The position numbers and the translations under genes are program-made. From the NCBI RefSeq assembly GCF_900215335.1, contig NZ_OCMT01000003.1:1-64000 (forward strand): DNA of 64,000 bases, read 5' to 3'. Position 1 is the stretch's first letter; the number at the start of each line of letters is the position of its first letter. Below are positions 8,158-17,020 of the stretch, piece by piece. The DNA comes from Pedobacter xixiisoli. Lineage in GTDB: Bacteria; Bacteroidota; Bacteroidia; Sphingobacteriales; Sphingobacteriaceae. The notes under the pieces are model-generated. The model ran no database searches. It had not been told where the DNA came from and was given only the letters and a program-made list of their open reading frames with translations.

Positions 8158-10077
8158 TTAATCCTCTCTGCCTTTAGTAGCAAAATTACGTAAATCTTTC
8201 GCCATTAGCTGTGCCGATTTAGCTAATTTAACATATTCAGCTCGGTAGCCTTCTTTGTCGGTGCCTTTTGCCGCTTCGGCTAATGCAATAGCCTGTTCAA
8301 AAGTACTTTCCTGTACAAATTCCGATTGACGTAACAACATGCCAAACATCGCTACAGAAGAAGAAAACCTAAAGTTGTCGCTGGTTTTGCTCAGTTTGTC
8401 TTGGTAGGTATCGTTAACAGCTTCTTGTAGTAGTTTGCTTTTATCGCCATCAGGTTGTTTGTAGCGCATTTTAACAGTTAGCATTTCGTTAGTGTTGTTA
8501 GATGATGGAATGTTTTTGGGAACATTTTGATATTTGAGCGCATCAACACTTTTTACGAATTTGCTTTCTACGCCAACCGGAATGATTTCGTATAGGGCTG
8601 TAACCGTATGTCCGGCGCCCATTTCGCCAGCATCTTTCTTGTCATCGTTAAAATCTTCATTATTTAATAAACGATTTTCGTAGCCAATTAAACGATAAGC
8701 TTGTACTTTGGCAGGATTAAATTCTATCTGCAATTTCACGTCTTTCGCTACAGTAAATAAAGTGCCGCCAAACTCGTTAATCAATACTTTTCTAGCTTCG
8801 CTAATGTTGTCGATGTAAGCGTAGTTCCCATTACCTTTGTTGGCCAAAACTTCCATCTTGCTGTCTTTATAATTGCCCATGCCAAAACCAAGAACAGTTA
8901 AGAAAACGCCACTTTTACGTTTTTCTTCAATCAATGTTTGCATGTCACCATCACTACTTGCACCTACGTTAAAATCTCCATCGGTTGCCAAAATAATACG
9001 ATTGTTGCCACCTTTGATAAAGTTTTCGCCAGCTACTTTGTAAGCTAGTTTAATGCCTGCACCACCTGCGGTAGAACCACCAGCACTTAGTTTGCTCAAA
9101 GCTTCTTTAATGGCTTGCTTATGATCGCCCGAGGTAGAAGGTAATACCAAGCCAGAACTGCCAGCATAAACTACAATAGCTACTCTGTCTTGGTCACGTA
9201 AATTATCTGTAAGTAAACGTAGGGAACTTATCAGTAAAGGCAGCTTGTTGTAAGATTCCATAGAACCAGAAACATCGATTAAGAAAACCAAATTAGAGGG
9301 TGGTAATTTTTCTGTTGGGATATTTTTTGCTTTTAAGCCAATGTGCACCAAACGATGTTGGTTGTTCCAAGGAGCGGTACCAATTTCAGTTACAATATTT
9401 ACGGGGTCATCGCCTTTTGGCTGTGCGTAGTTATAATCGAAATAGTTAATCATTTCTTCAATACGAACCGCATCTTTGGGAGGTAAACCACCATTATTGA
9501 TAAACCTGCGCATATTGCTGTAAGAAGCGGCATCAACATCTATAGAAAAAGTAGAAAGTGGAGCGTCAGTAGCTTTTTTGAAAGCATTCTCTGTAATGTG
9601 GGCATAGTTTTCGGTGTTTTGAGGAAATTGTTGTCTAATGCTACCTCCAAGTGCCAAACCAGCAGCTGAGCTGTGAATTACATTAGCCATAGGTGGTGCA
9701 ACCATTGCCATATCTGCTACAACCCTTTGTCTTTTTTCCATTTTTACAGCTTTAGTAACGACTACTTCTTCTAAAGATCTGCCGTCGTCTTGTAAACTGA
9801 TATTGATGATATCAGATTTACTAATAGCAATTTTTTTAGTTTTAAAACCTAAATTGGAGACTTGTAGATGTGTGTCTGTAGAAGGGATTTTAATTTTATA
9901 CTTTCCATTCATATTAGTTGTTACAGAAGTTTTGCTAGGCAGACTTTTGATCAATGCACCTGGTAGGCTTAAGCCATCAGCAGCACTAATTACAGTGCCA
10001 GAAATTTCTTTAGTTGACGTAGCTTTGTATCCAAAAAATAGGAACAAAGTGATTATGGAAGTGATGAATGTTTTCAT
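8158..10077 (-). CDS. Exported vWA-domain protein with CarboxypepD_reg-like N-terminus
   Basis: After a hydrophobic N-terminus (4-20), a CarboxypepD_reg-like beta domain occupies about 25-95 and ends in LEEVVVTKAVKM, like the TonB-box region of SusC proteins. A von Willebrand factor-like segment follows at about 170-250, and then a vWA domain with a complete MIDAS start (Asp268-x-Ser270-x-Ser272 in LIDVSGSM). The rest fits the YfbK/DUF3520 type. The family is thought to mediate metal-dependent protein contacts at the envelope; a partner is not known. It lies between DUF4349 and DUF4197 genes on the same strand and faces an ECF sigma operon whose second gene carries the same beta-domain plus VVV motif. 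Confidence 0.88.
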   Translation of the reverse strand: MKTFITSIITLFLFFGYKATSTKEISGTVISAADGLSLPGALIKSLPSKTSVTTNMNGKYKIKIPSTDTHLQVSNLGFKTKKIAISKSDIINISLQDDGRSLEEVVVTKAVKMEKRQRVVADMAMVAPPMANVIHSSAAGLALGGSIRQQFPQNTENYAHITENAFKKATDAPLSTFSIDVDAASYSNMRRFINNGGLPPKDAVRIEEMINYFDYNYAQPKGDDPVNIVTEIGTAPWNNQHRLVHIGLKAKNIPTEKLPPSNLVFLIDVSGSMESYNKLPLLISSLRLLTDNLRDQDRVAIVVYAGSSGLVLPSTSGDHKQAIKEALSKLSAGGSTAGGAGIKLAYKVAGENFIKGGNNRIILATDGDFNVGASSDGDMQTLIEEKRKSGVFLTVLGFGMGNYKDSKMEVLANKGNGNYAYIDNISEARKVLINEFGGTLFTVAKDVKLQIEFNPAKVQAYRLIGYENRLLNNEDFNDDKKDAGEMGAGHTVTALYEIIPVGVESKFVKSVDALKYQNVPKNIPSSNNTNEMLTVKMRYKQPDGDKSKLLQEAVNDTYQDKLSKTSDNFRFSSSVAMFGMLLRQSEFVQESTFEQAIALAEAAKGTDKEGYRAEYVKLAKSAQLMAKDLRNFATKGRED

Positions 10078-10138
10078 ATTGGTTTAATTATAATGATAAA
10101 TAATCTTCGATGAGCTCACTTGGCTCGGTCTAGGTTGG

Positions 10139-11032
10139 TTAGTTATTTGCTTTCTTAATTCTACGAGTTCTAATGATGCGTTTAATGATTAAATACAGCA
10201 CAGAAATGATGATGAGATAAGGCCAAATGCTTATTGCCCATAACATAAAATCTACTATAGATTGCCAGCCCTGATTAATAGCCATTTTAGTTCTGGTTAA
10301 AAAGCCACTTTTGGGTTGTTCAATGTATTCTTTGTTTTTATATAGGCTGATGTTGAGCGTGCTAAATGCAACTTGGTCTGCTAAATATTTCAATCGCCCT
10401 TGTTGGCTGTCAATTTCTTCTTCTAGATTTCTGATGTTTTCTTCTATCGCCAAAATGTCTTTCACTGTTGCAGCTTTAGCGAGTATTTGTTTGTATCGTT
10501 GTAAATATTGGCGTTTGGTTATTAGTCTGGTTTCAATATCTACGTACTCTTCGGTAACATCTCTAGCTTGTATGTTTTTGCTCTCTATTTCGTCTTCTCC
10601 ATTTTCTAAATTTGTAATCAGCTTTTCAAAATTTACTGCCGGAATTCGAATTTTAAGAGTGTAGGAAATAGATTGTTCGTTATTTTGCAAATCTTCACTT
10701 TCGTAATAAGCATTTAGTTTTTTTAACAGATTGTCGATTCCCTTTTTGCTATTACTAATGTTGTTGCTCTTTACTGTGATGTTGCCATCTTTAATGATTT
10801 TTTGTTTATCGACAGCGGTTTGCTGAGCAGTTGCTTTTGCGTTAGTTTCTAAACGATATTCCCCGCTTTTGCTGTCGGATGGAGCTGGTGCCATTACCAT
10901 TTCAGCAACTTGATTTTCGTTATCGGTAGAAGTATTCACTTCATTTCTGCTTTCGGAATGTTGTTCTGATTTGGTGCTACATGAAAATAAAATTCCAATT
11001 AAGCAGCAGAGTATTAAAATTTTTGTTCTCAT
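10139..11032 (-). CDS. DUF4349 lipoprotein with C-terminal membrane helix
   Basis: I chose the ATG at 11032 over the upstream one at 11089 because it begins a clean lipoprotein signal (MRTKILILCCLIGILFSC). The middle is a long predicted coiled coil (about 95-215, including the RQYLQRYKQILAKAATVKDI segment) as in DUF4349. A membrane segment near the end (about 262-285, WAISIWPYLIIISVLYLIIK) is followed by a basic tail. Function is unknown. It is divergent from the ECF sigma gene and just upstream of the vWA gene, suggesting a shared envelope-stress role; that is inference. Confidence 0.82.
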   Translation of the reverse strand: MRTKILILCCLIGILFSCSTKSEQHSESRNEVNTSTDNENQVAEMVMAPAPSDSKSGEYRLETNAKATAQQTAVDKQKIIKDGNITVKSNNISNSKKGIDNLLKKLNAYYESEDLQNNEQSISYTLKIRIPAVNFEKLITNLENGEDEIESKNIQARDVTEEYVDIETRLITKRQYLQRYKQILAKAATVKDILAIEENIRNLEEEIDSQQGRLKYLADQVAFSTLNISLYKNKEYIEQPKSGFLTRTKMAINQGWQSIVDFMLWAISIWPYLIIISVLYLIIKRIIRTRRIKKANN

Positions 11033-11176
11033 ATCATAAATTTTTTGGTGGAAGATGGTTTTAGTTAAAAACTTGTCTCTCGGTCTCATAGCTTCCCTAC
11101 TTTCGGACTTTTCGTTTTAAGGGTAGATGTAGCTATTCCTAATTTTCCATACCCATCTCGAAAAATATTTTTATAC

Positions 11177-11785
11177 TTGAAGAAATTTAAGGCATTCCGA
11201 AGCGATTTGAAGTTTATCAAGAATACATCTGGCAAAAGAGAATTAGACGACCTCTCTTTAGTCGCAGCTTACCAAAATAGCGGCGATTTGGAGGTGTTAG
11301 GTGAACTTTATAATCGATACATGCACTTAGTTTACGGGGTTTGTTTCGGCTATTTTAAAGATGAAGAACAGAGCAAGGATGCGGTAATGCAAATTTTTGA
11401 AGAGCTGGTAAAGAAGTTACGCATTCATCAGGTTCAAAACTTTAAGAGCTGGCTGCATGTGCTTACCCGCAACCATTGTTTAATGGCGCTGCGTAAGTCG
11501 TCAAAAAATCCGACAGTAACACTTGAAGAAAATTTTGTGGAAAATGATGACTTTGTGCATCTAGATATCGACGACACAAAAGAAACTCAGCTAACCATCA
11601 TGGAAAAGTGCATGGAAACCCTTTCGGAAGAACAACGAAAAAGCGTAGATTTATTCTATCTACAAGAAAAATGCTATAAAGAAGTTGCCGATATGACGGG
11701 GTATGACATCCTTAAAGTGAAGAGCTATATCCAAAATGGGAAGCGCAATTTGAAAATTTGTATTGAAAAGAACAGTGGGCAATAA
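11177..11785 (+). CDS. ECF-type RNA polymerase sigma factor
   Basis: A 202-residue sigma-70 family protein. Region 2 lies at about 35-105 (ELYNRYMHLVYGVCFGYFKD, then KSWLHVLTRNHCLMALR) and region 4 at about 140-195 (LSEEQRKSVDLFYLQEKCYKEVAD, TGYDILKVKSYIQNGKRNLK). The only start that keeps region 2 whole is TTG at 11177; no in-frame ATG occurs before residue 46. It overlaps the following anti-sigma-like gene, the usual layout for an ECF pair. Its regulon probably includes its own operon and perhaps the divergent vWA/DUF4349 genes. Confidence 0.88.
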   Translation: MKKFKAFRSDLKFIKNTSGKRELDDLSLVAAYQNSGDLEVLGELYNRYMHLVYGVCFGYFKDEEQSKDAVMQIFEELVKKLRIHQVQNFKSWLHVLTRNHCLMALRKSSKNPTVTLEENFVENDDFVHLDIDDTKETQLTIMEKCMETLSEEQRKSVDLFYLQEKCYKEVADMTGYDILKVKSYIQNGKRNLKICIEKNSGQ

Positions 11786-13055
11786 CGATTGGTTAGATAT
11801 TGATGTACTGGACGATTACCTAGAAGGTAAACTCGGTGCCAGTATGATGCATAAGGTAGAGCGAATCTCGCTCGAAGACCCTTTTGTTGCCCAAGCTTTA
11901 GCTGGTTTAACCGAAGCTAAAAAGCGTAGCCAAACCTTATCTTTCTTACAAAAACAGTTGCAGGAGCGTGTAGCCGAAAAACCGGTAGAACGCAAAATGT
12001 GGCGCATGGCTTCGCATCGTTTGAGTATTGCAGCTACAGCAGCGGTACTTTTCTTAACGGTAAGTGTGTTGTTCTGGATGCGTGAAAAGCATAGGCAAGA
12101 GCAAGTCCAGCTGGCGGCTAATCAGCCGAAGAATATTGAGATTGATTTAAAAGAGGATGGAATAGCGGTAGTTCCTGCTGATACTTTGATTCAAACTAAA
12201 CCAGAGGCATTGGCTGCAGACCCGAAAAAGGTAGAACAGGCTTTAAAGCAAACATTGGCTAAGGGAAATCAAGCAATAGCTAAAAATAATTATCCCAAAG
12301 ACGAGGCGATTGCTGAAAGTCCATCTCTACAGCCTAGAGAGGCGATAAAAACTCGTTTAAAGAAAGAGGCAAGCGAAAGTCAGGTGATGGTTGGTGCACG
12401 TACTTCGGCACCTGCTCCTCCAGTTCAGGCTTTGGAAAGTAGGGTAGAGGGTATTCAGGTACAAACTTCTAATGCTAAATTGGTTAAGGGTGTTGTTTTG
12501 GATATTAATGGACGTCCAGTTCCAGGGGCCGAGATTAAAATGGTGGGTAATGATTTAAGAGCAATCACCAATATGAGTGGAGAATTTACCCTGCCTGCAG
12601 ATAAACAAGGAGATAAGGTTGCTCTGGAAGTGGCTTCATTGGGTTTTGCAAAGAAAAATATTGAAGCGAAGACTAACGAACAAACAAATATCCGCTTAGA
12701 GGAGGATAAAACTGCACTGAACGAAGTGGTAGTGGTGGGTTACGGTGAAATGAAAAAGAAATCTGCGACTGCCGCAAAAGAAGCTACTGATGAAGTAATT
12801 ATTGGCATTCCAGAGATGGGATGGAAAGCTTATAGTGATTATTTACAGAAGAATAATAAGTTGTATGTTGATGGGGCTAAAACTGTAACACTTGGCTTCA
12901 AGGTTTTACCTGATGGCTCGCCAAGTGATATTAAAGTGGTAAAATCTGAAGGAAAGGCGATGGATGAAGAAGCTGCTAGGTTACTTAAAAATGGCGGAAA
13001 GTGGAAATTGCCCATAGGTAAAACAAGTCAAACATCGATAAGCATTAAATTCTAG
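11775..13055 (+). CDS. Membrane anti-sigma-like protein with CarboxypepD_reg and TonB C-terminal domains
   Basis: The GTG at 11775 (MGNNDWLDIDVLDDYLEG) is preferred; TTG at 11763 is an alternative. The gene overlaps the sigma gene by 11 bases. Order of parts: a short cytoplasmic helical region of about 75 residues, one membrane helix (about 80-100, ending VLFWMREKH), a long Lys/Ala/Pro-rich linker, a CarboxypepD_reg-like domain (about 235-315) ending in LNEVVVVGYG, and a TonB C-terminal-type domain (about 340-426, with VTLGFKVLPDGSPSDIKVVKS). It could hold the sigma factor and sense the outer membrane in one chain. There is no zinc anti-sigma motif, so the anti-sigma role rests on gene position and topology. 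Confidence 0.8.
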   Translation: MGNNDWLDIDVLDDYLEGKLGASMMHKVERISLEDPFVAQALAGLTEAKKRSQTLSFLQKQLQERVAEKPVERKMWRMASHRLSIAATAAVLFLTVSVLFWMREKHRQEQVQLAANQPKNIEIDLKEDGIAVVPADTLIQTKPEALAADPKKVEQALKQTLAKGNQAIAKNNYPKDEAIAESPSLQPREAIKTRLKKEASESQVMVGARTSAPAPPVQALESRVEGIQVQTSNAKLVKGVVLDINGRPVPGAEIKMVGNDLRAITNMSGEFTLPADKQGDKVALEVASLGFAKKNIEAKTNEQTNIRLEEDKTALNEVVVVGYGEMKKKSATAAKEATDEVIIGIPEMGWKAYSDYLQKNNKLYVDGAKTVTLGFKVLPDGSPSDIKVVKSEGKAMDEEAARLLKNGGKWKLPIGKTSQTSISIKF

Positions 13056-13059
13056 TTAA

Positions 13060-13674
13060 GTGTACAAAGTTGGTAGTTTTTTAGAAAAGGATATTGATAA
13101 ACTGATTGCTTTTATTGAGGCTCATCCTTTTGCGGTTTTAATTGGTGCAAACCAAAATGTCCCATCTGCTACTCAAGTTCCCTTGCAGGTAAAAAAAGAC
13201 GGCGATGTTGTAAAGTTAATAGGTCATGTAATGAGAAAGACAGACCATCATGAGGCTTTTGAGACCAACGAAAATATATTGGTGCTTTTTCATGGGGCGC
13301 ATGCTTATGTAAGTGCATCTGTTTATGAAAATCCTGAATCAGCTTCTACTTGGAATTACAGTTCGGTACAGGCTAAGGGTAAAATTAAATTGTTAGATAA
13401 CGACGAAACCAGAAAAGTTATTGAAGATTTGACCAATCAATATGAGGGGCATCATAGTCCGGCGGCGTTTCATCGCATGTCTGATGATTATATCAATAAA
13501 CATTTAAAGGCCATTGCAGGTTTTGAGATTACGGTTACAGATTTAGAAGGCGTTTTCAAGCTGAGCCAAAACCATCCGCAAGTAAATAAGGAAGCTATCG
13601 TAAAGGAGTTGTCGCAGAGCGAAGATGTGCAAGCGCAGGAAGTTTCAAGGCAGATGAAGGATGGTTTGCAGTAA
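13060..13674 (+). CDS. PaiB-like FMN-binding protein
   Basis: A 204-residue protein of the PaiB/FMN-binding negative regulator family, with the split-barrel pattern FIEAHPFAVLIG, the VPLQV strand, LIGHVMRKTDHHEAF, VLFHGAHAYVSASVY and STWNYSSVQAKG. In Bacillus the family was described as a regulator of protease and sporulation genes, but many members are probably flavin enzymes. The start is GTG at 13060, only 4 bases after the anti-sigma-like gene, so it is likely the third gene of that operon. The two palindromes behind it (13692, 13744) may act as ends of transcription. Confidence 0.87.
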   Translation: MYKVGSFLEKDIDKLIAFIEAHPFAVLIGANQNVPSATQVPLQVKKDGDVVKLIGHVMRKTDHHEAFETNENILVLFHGAHAYVSASVYENPESASTWNYSSVQAKGKIKLLDNDETRKVIEDLTNQYEGHHSPAAFHRMSDDYINKHLKAIAGFEITVTDLEGVFKLSQNHPQVNKEAIVKELSQSEDVQAQEVSRQMKDGLQ

Positions 13675-13691
13675 CGTCCATAGATCTTTTT

Positions 13692-13764
13692 ATTCCCGCG
13701 TAGGCGGGAATCCTAAAAAAATTTTACTTTCTATAGCATTAAGATCCCGAAATAAATTCGGGAT
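13692..13764. repeat. Two GC-rich palindromes
   Basis: ATTCCCGC-GTAG-GCGGGAAT at 13692-13711 and ATCCCGAA-ATAAA-TTCGGGAT at 13744-13764 are perfect stem-loops between convergent genes. Neither has a good T run on either side. They look like short interspersed palindromes rather than dedicated terminators. Confidence 0.6.
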
Positions 13765-13821
13765 GATGGAAATATTAAGCGGATATGCTCTGCGGTTTTT
13801 AATTTTGACTTTTAACTTCAA

Positions 13822-15249
13822 TTAACACTCCGGCAAACTGATAGGGATATTTGTTGCCAAACCACCGTCAGAAGTTTCTTTGTATTTAGAGTTCATATCC
13901 AATGCGGTTTCCCACATGGTATTTACTACCGCATCTAAACTTACTTTTGCCTTATCAGGATTACTTTGCAATGCCAGTTGACTCGCGGTGATGGCCTTAA
14001 TAGCGCCCATCGTGTTTCTTTCGATGCAGGGGATTTGTACCAAGCCACCAATAGGGTCGCAGGTTAAGCCCAAATGATGTTCCATGGCTATTTCTGCTGC
14101 CATTAATACTTGGCGTTGTGAGCCGCCTAAAACCTCAGTTAACGCCGCCGCGGCCATTGCTGATGATACGCCAATCTCTGCCTGACAACCGCCCATAGCT
14201 GCGGAAATGGTAGCACCTTTTTTGAAAATACTGCCTATCTCGCTTGCACAAGCGATAAACTGAATGATTTTATCTTCTGAATAACCATCGCAAAAGGTGA
14301 TGAAGTACTGTAGTACAGCCGGAATTACACCCGAAGCACCATTAGTTGGAGCGGTAACCACTCTGCCGAAAGCGGCGTTTTCTTCGTTTACTGCTAAGGC
14401 AAAACAACTTACCCAATCTAAAATATAGTTGAAGCCCATTCCGCCGTTGCGAATTGCCGTCATCCAGCTATCATAATCTGTATAGGTTCGTTCTCCAATT
14501 AAGCGCTGATTTAATTTCGCAGCTCTACGGGCAACATCCAATCCGCCAGGTAAAAAACCAGCAGTATGGCAACCTCTGTAAATACATTCTTTAATCACTT
14601 TGAAATGCTGTAGAATACCTTTCTTTGTTTCGGCTTCTGGTCGCCAAGCAGATTCATTTTCCATTACTACCTCACTTACCTTTAAACCGGTAGATAAACA
14701 CCAATGTAAAAGTTCGCTCGCTTTTTCTACAGGGAATGGTAAGTCAACCTGTTCTTTCTCAGAGCTATCTTGCCCTTCTTTTACCACAAAACCACCACCT
14801 ATGCTGTAATACGTTTCAGATACAGCTTTTCCTGTAGATAACAATGCTTGAAAAGTAACCGCATTTGGATGAAAAGGAAGACTCTCGGAAAATAAGAAAA
14901 TCAAATCTTCATCATAAGAAAAATCAATTTTGAAATGCCCTGCAAGTAGCAGTTTCTGTGTCTCTTTGATTTCGGCAACCGTACTGTCAATTGCATTTAC
15001 ATCAAAAGTAACTGGGTCTCCACCAGCTAAGCCTAGCAAAATTGCAATATCAGTTCCGTGCCCTTTGCCAGTTTTGGCCAAAGAACCATACAATAGAATT
15101 TTTACTTGCTCTACATCGGCCAATACGCCTTGTGCCGACAAGCTGTTGGTAAATTGCTGTGCAGCTCGCCAAGGGCCTAAGGTATGGGAACTAGATGGCC
15201 CAATTCCTATCTTAAAGATATCGAAAACTGAAATTTGTTCATTTGGCAT
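13822..15249 (-). CDS. sdaA: L-serine ammonia-lyase (L-serine dehydratase), single-chain iron-sulfur type
   Basis: Converts L-serine to pyruvate and ammonia with a [4Fe-4S] cluster. The 475-residue chain carries the beta domain at the N-terminus ([20 protein letters not shown]) and the alpha domain behind it. The cluster cysteines are visible in [22 protein letters not shown] and [19 protein letters not shown] is also conserved. It stands alone, divergent from the RDD gene. Identification is firm. Confidence 0.95.
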   Translation of the reverse strand: MPNEQISVFDIFKIGIGPSSSHTLGPWRAAQQFTNSLSAQGVLADVEQVKILLYGSLAKTGKGHGTDIAILLGLAGGDPVTFDVNAIDSTVAEIKETQKLLLAGHFKIDFSYDEDLIFLFSESLPFHPNAVTFQALLSTGKAVSETYYSIGGGFVVKEGQDSSEKEQVDLPFPVEKASELLHWCLSTGLKVSEVVMENESAWRPEAETKKGILQHFKVIKECIYRGCHTAGFLPGGLDVARRAAKLNQRLIGERTYTDYDSWMTAIRNGGMGFNYILDWVSCFALAVNEENAAFGRVVTAPTNGASGVIPAVLQYFITFCDGYSEDKIIQFIACASEIGSIFKKGATISAAMGGCQAEIGVSSAMAAAALTEVLGGSQRQVLMAAEIAMEHHLGLTCDPIGGLVQIPCIERNTMGAIKAITASQLALQSNPDKAKVSLDAVVNTMWETALDMNSKYKETSDGGLATNIPISLPEC

Positions 15250-15351
15250 ATTACAAAGCTACGATTGTTTTGTGATTTAAATTGGTGAATAATGCTGTAA
15301 ATTTTTATCTTCATCTTAACAAAAACCAATCAATTTTTTTAAAAAAAGACC

Positions 15352-15891
15352 ATGCGCCAAACAAACTTCGACGAACAGATAGATTTAAATTATTGTAGAG
15401 CGAGTACAGGAAAAAGATTTGCCAATTATATCATCGACATGATTGTGTTCTATATTTTAGTTATTTTGCTAGGCATTGTAGTTGGCCTATTAAGACCGGA
15501 CCTTTTCCTAGATGAAGAAGAAGGTACAGGTATTTTTGAACGTATTATATCATTGATATGTTATGGTCTACTCATGTTTATAATCGAAGCAGCATGTGGT
15601 GGAAAAACACTAGGTAAAGTTATTACACGTACTAAAGCGGTAAATATAGACGGTAGTGATATGAGTTTTCAAAAAGTATTTGTTCGTAATATTATCAGAA
15701 GTATTCCTTTTAACGCATTTAGTGCATTAGGAACACCTAGTGATCCTTGGCATGATAGATGGTCGGAGACTATGGTAATAGATGAAAAATTATTAGACCT
15801 ACAACGTAGAAAGGAAATTTTCTATACAGAGCTTAGCGCAAAGGCAGAAAAGAATGAGCTATCTGTGGATTCTAAAAGTCAAACTCAATAA
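15352..15891 (+). CDS. RDD-family membrane protein
   Basis: A 179-residue inner-membrane protein with the RDD pattern: an Arg in helix 1 (ASTGKRFANYIIDMIVFYIL), an acidic loop, a second helix, and the GKTLGKVITRTKAV turn before a third helix-like segment. A charged tail follows. The family is often assigned to small-ion transport, but few members are tested. Its 3' end overlaps the convergent MgtC-like gene by 20 bases. Confidence 0.85.
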   Translation: MRQTNFDEQIDLNYCRASTGKRFANYIIDMIVFYILVILLGIVVGLLRPDLFLDEEEGTGIFERIISLICYGLLMFIIEAACGGKTLGKVITRTKAVNIDGSDMSFQKVFVRNIIRSIPFNAFSALGTPSDPWHDRWSETMVIDEKLLDLQRRKEIFYTELSAKAEKNELSVDSKSQTQ

Positions 15892-16531
15892 TACTTTCAT
15901 CTCGCAACATCGTTTCTACAAATTCATGGTGCTTCGCTGGACTACCGATTGCATCCCAAGTACCAGTAATAATACCGTTAGCTAGCTGGTGTTTACCACG
16001 GTTTGCTTTTAATTTGTGCTGTCTAAAAATAAGCTCGTAGTTGTCTAGATCTTTATTTTGATACTTTTTTGCAATGCGGTAAGTACGTTTGGTGAAACGA
16101 TTTTCGGCAATGTTTTCTACATAAGGAAATACCAATAACGAAATCAGTACAACGCCCGTAACCCCAATAGCTTGGATAAAATAACCTGAACCAACAGCCA
16201 TACCAATAGCGGCAACAATCCAAATTACACAGGCAGTAGTTAAGCCTTTTACTCTGTTTTCTTCTTTAAAAATTACGCCGGCTCCTAAAAAGCCAATCCC
16301 CGTTACAATGTTAGAGGCAATACGGTCGTGACTAACATCACCAATTTTAACAGAAAGTACGGTAAATAGGGCAGAGCCTAAACCAATCATGATCATGGTT
16401 TTTAAGCCAGCAGATTTGCTGCGGTATTCGCGTTCTGCGCCAATTAAGCCGCATAGAAAAATGGCTAGTAAAAATTTGTTTACTTCCGCAATGCTAAGGA
16501 ATTGATTTCTATCTCCGAGTATTTCCCACAT
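15872..16531 (-). CDS. MgtC/SapB-family membrane protein
   Basis: About five membrane helices in the first 130 residues, with the family motifs LCGLIGAEREYRSKSAGLKTM and TGIGFLGAGVIFKEE. A C-terminal cytoplasmic domain of about 85 residues follows. MgtC proteins are linked to growth in low magnesium and to control of ATP synthase; that role is known for pathogens and not shown here. The end overlaps the RDD gene by 20 bases in antisense orientation. Confidence 0.88.
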   Translation of the reverse strand: MWEILGDRNQFLSIAEVNKFLLAIFLCGLIGAEREYRSKSAGLKTMIMIGLGSALFTVLSVKIGDVSHDRIASNIVTGIGFLGAGVIFKEENRVKGLTTACVIWIVAAIGMAVGSGYFIQAIGVTGVVLISLLVFPYVENIAENRFTKRTYRIAKKYQNKDLDNYELIFRQHKLKANRGKHQLANGIITGTWDAIGSPAKHHEFVETMLRDESIIEFDF

Positions 16532-16681
16532 GGGTTAAATGTAGAAAGTTTTTTGATAGTCCGCAAGTGGATTTAGTTGGGAAGTCCGCAAGCTTTCGTA
16601 GCTGAGAAGTCTAAAGTGGGTGAAAGCTAAGTTAAGCACTATTTTGGCCCCCCGTTGGAGAGGGGTAGGGGGAGGAATTGG

Positions 16682-16828
16682 GTTTGTTAACTAGCCCGGA
16701 TTGAAGCGGAAATACTTTTTGAGTGCTGGTAAAACCTCATAGGTTTAATAGGCGTTATTTATAGTAAACCTATGAGGTTTGTGTAGAGGAACAAAAAGAT
16801 TACAGCGAAAAGCCGGACTGGCGGAAGA
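16682..16828 (+). repeat. Intergenic repeat family, copy 2, with a nested palindrome
   Basis: Starts GGTTTGTTAACTAGCCCGGA, continues TTGAAGCGGAAATAC, and ends GATTACAGCGAAAAGCCGGA..GCGGAAG. Between the conserved ends sits a perfect 15-bp inverted repeat, AAACCTCATAGGTTT (16732-16746) and AAACCTATGAGGTTT (16766-16780). The rest of the 489-base gap 16532-17020 holds a doubled AGTCCGCAAG, a G/C-rich run near 16645, and the groL terminator. Confidence 0.75.
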
Positions 16829-16901
16829 TAGCAGTAGGAAAATTGCGCTTCTAAAATAAAGATTTCTCCACTCGCTACGCTGCGGTCGAAATGACGAAAA
16901 G

Positions 16902-16942
16902 AAAAAAATCCCTCAAAACTTGCGCCTTGAGGGATTTTTTTA
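16902..16942 (-). terminator. Rho-independent terminator after groL
   Basis: AAAAAATCCCTCAA and TTGAGGGATTTTTT form a perfect 14-bp stem with a 10-base loop and A/T tracts on both sides, about 80 bases past the groL stop. By symmetry it can work in both directions. Confidence 0.88.
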
Positions 16943-17020
16943 TAAGGTTAGAGACTAAAGGAGAAAGCTTAAAGCGTTTGCAATTTCTTTAGTCTTTCAG
17001 CTTTGTGCTTTTAGCCTAGA

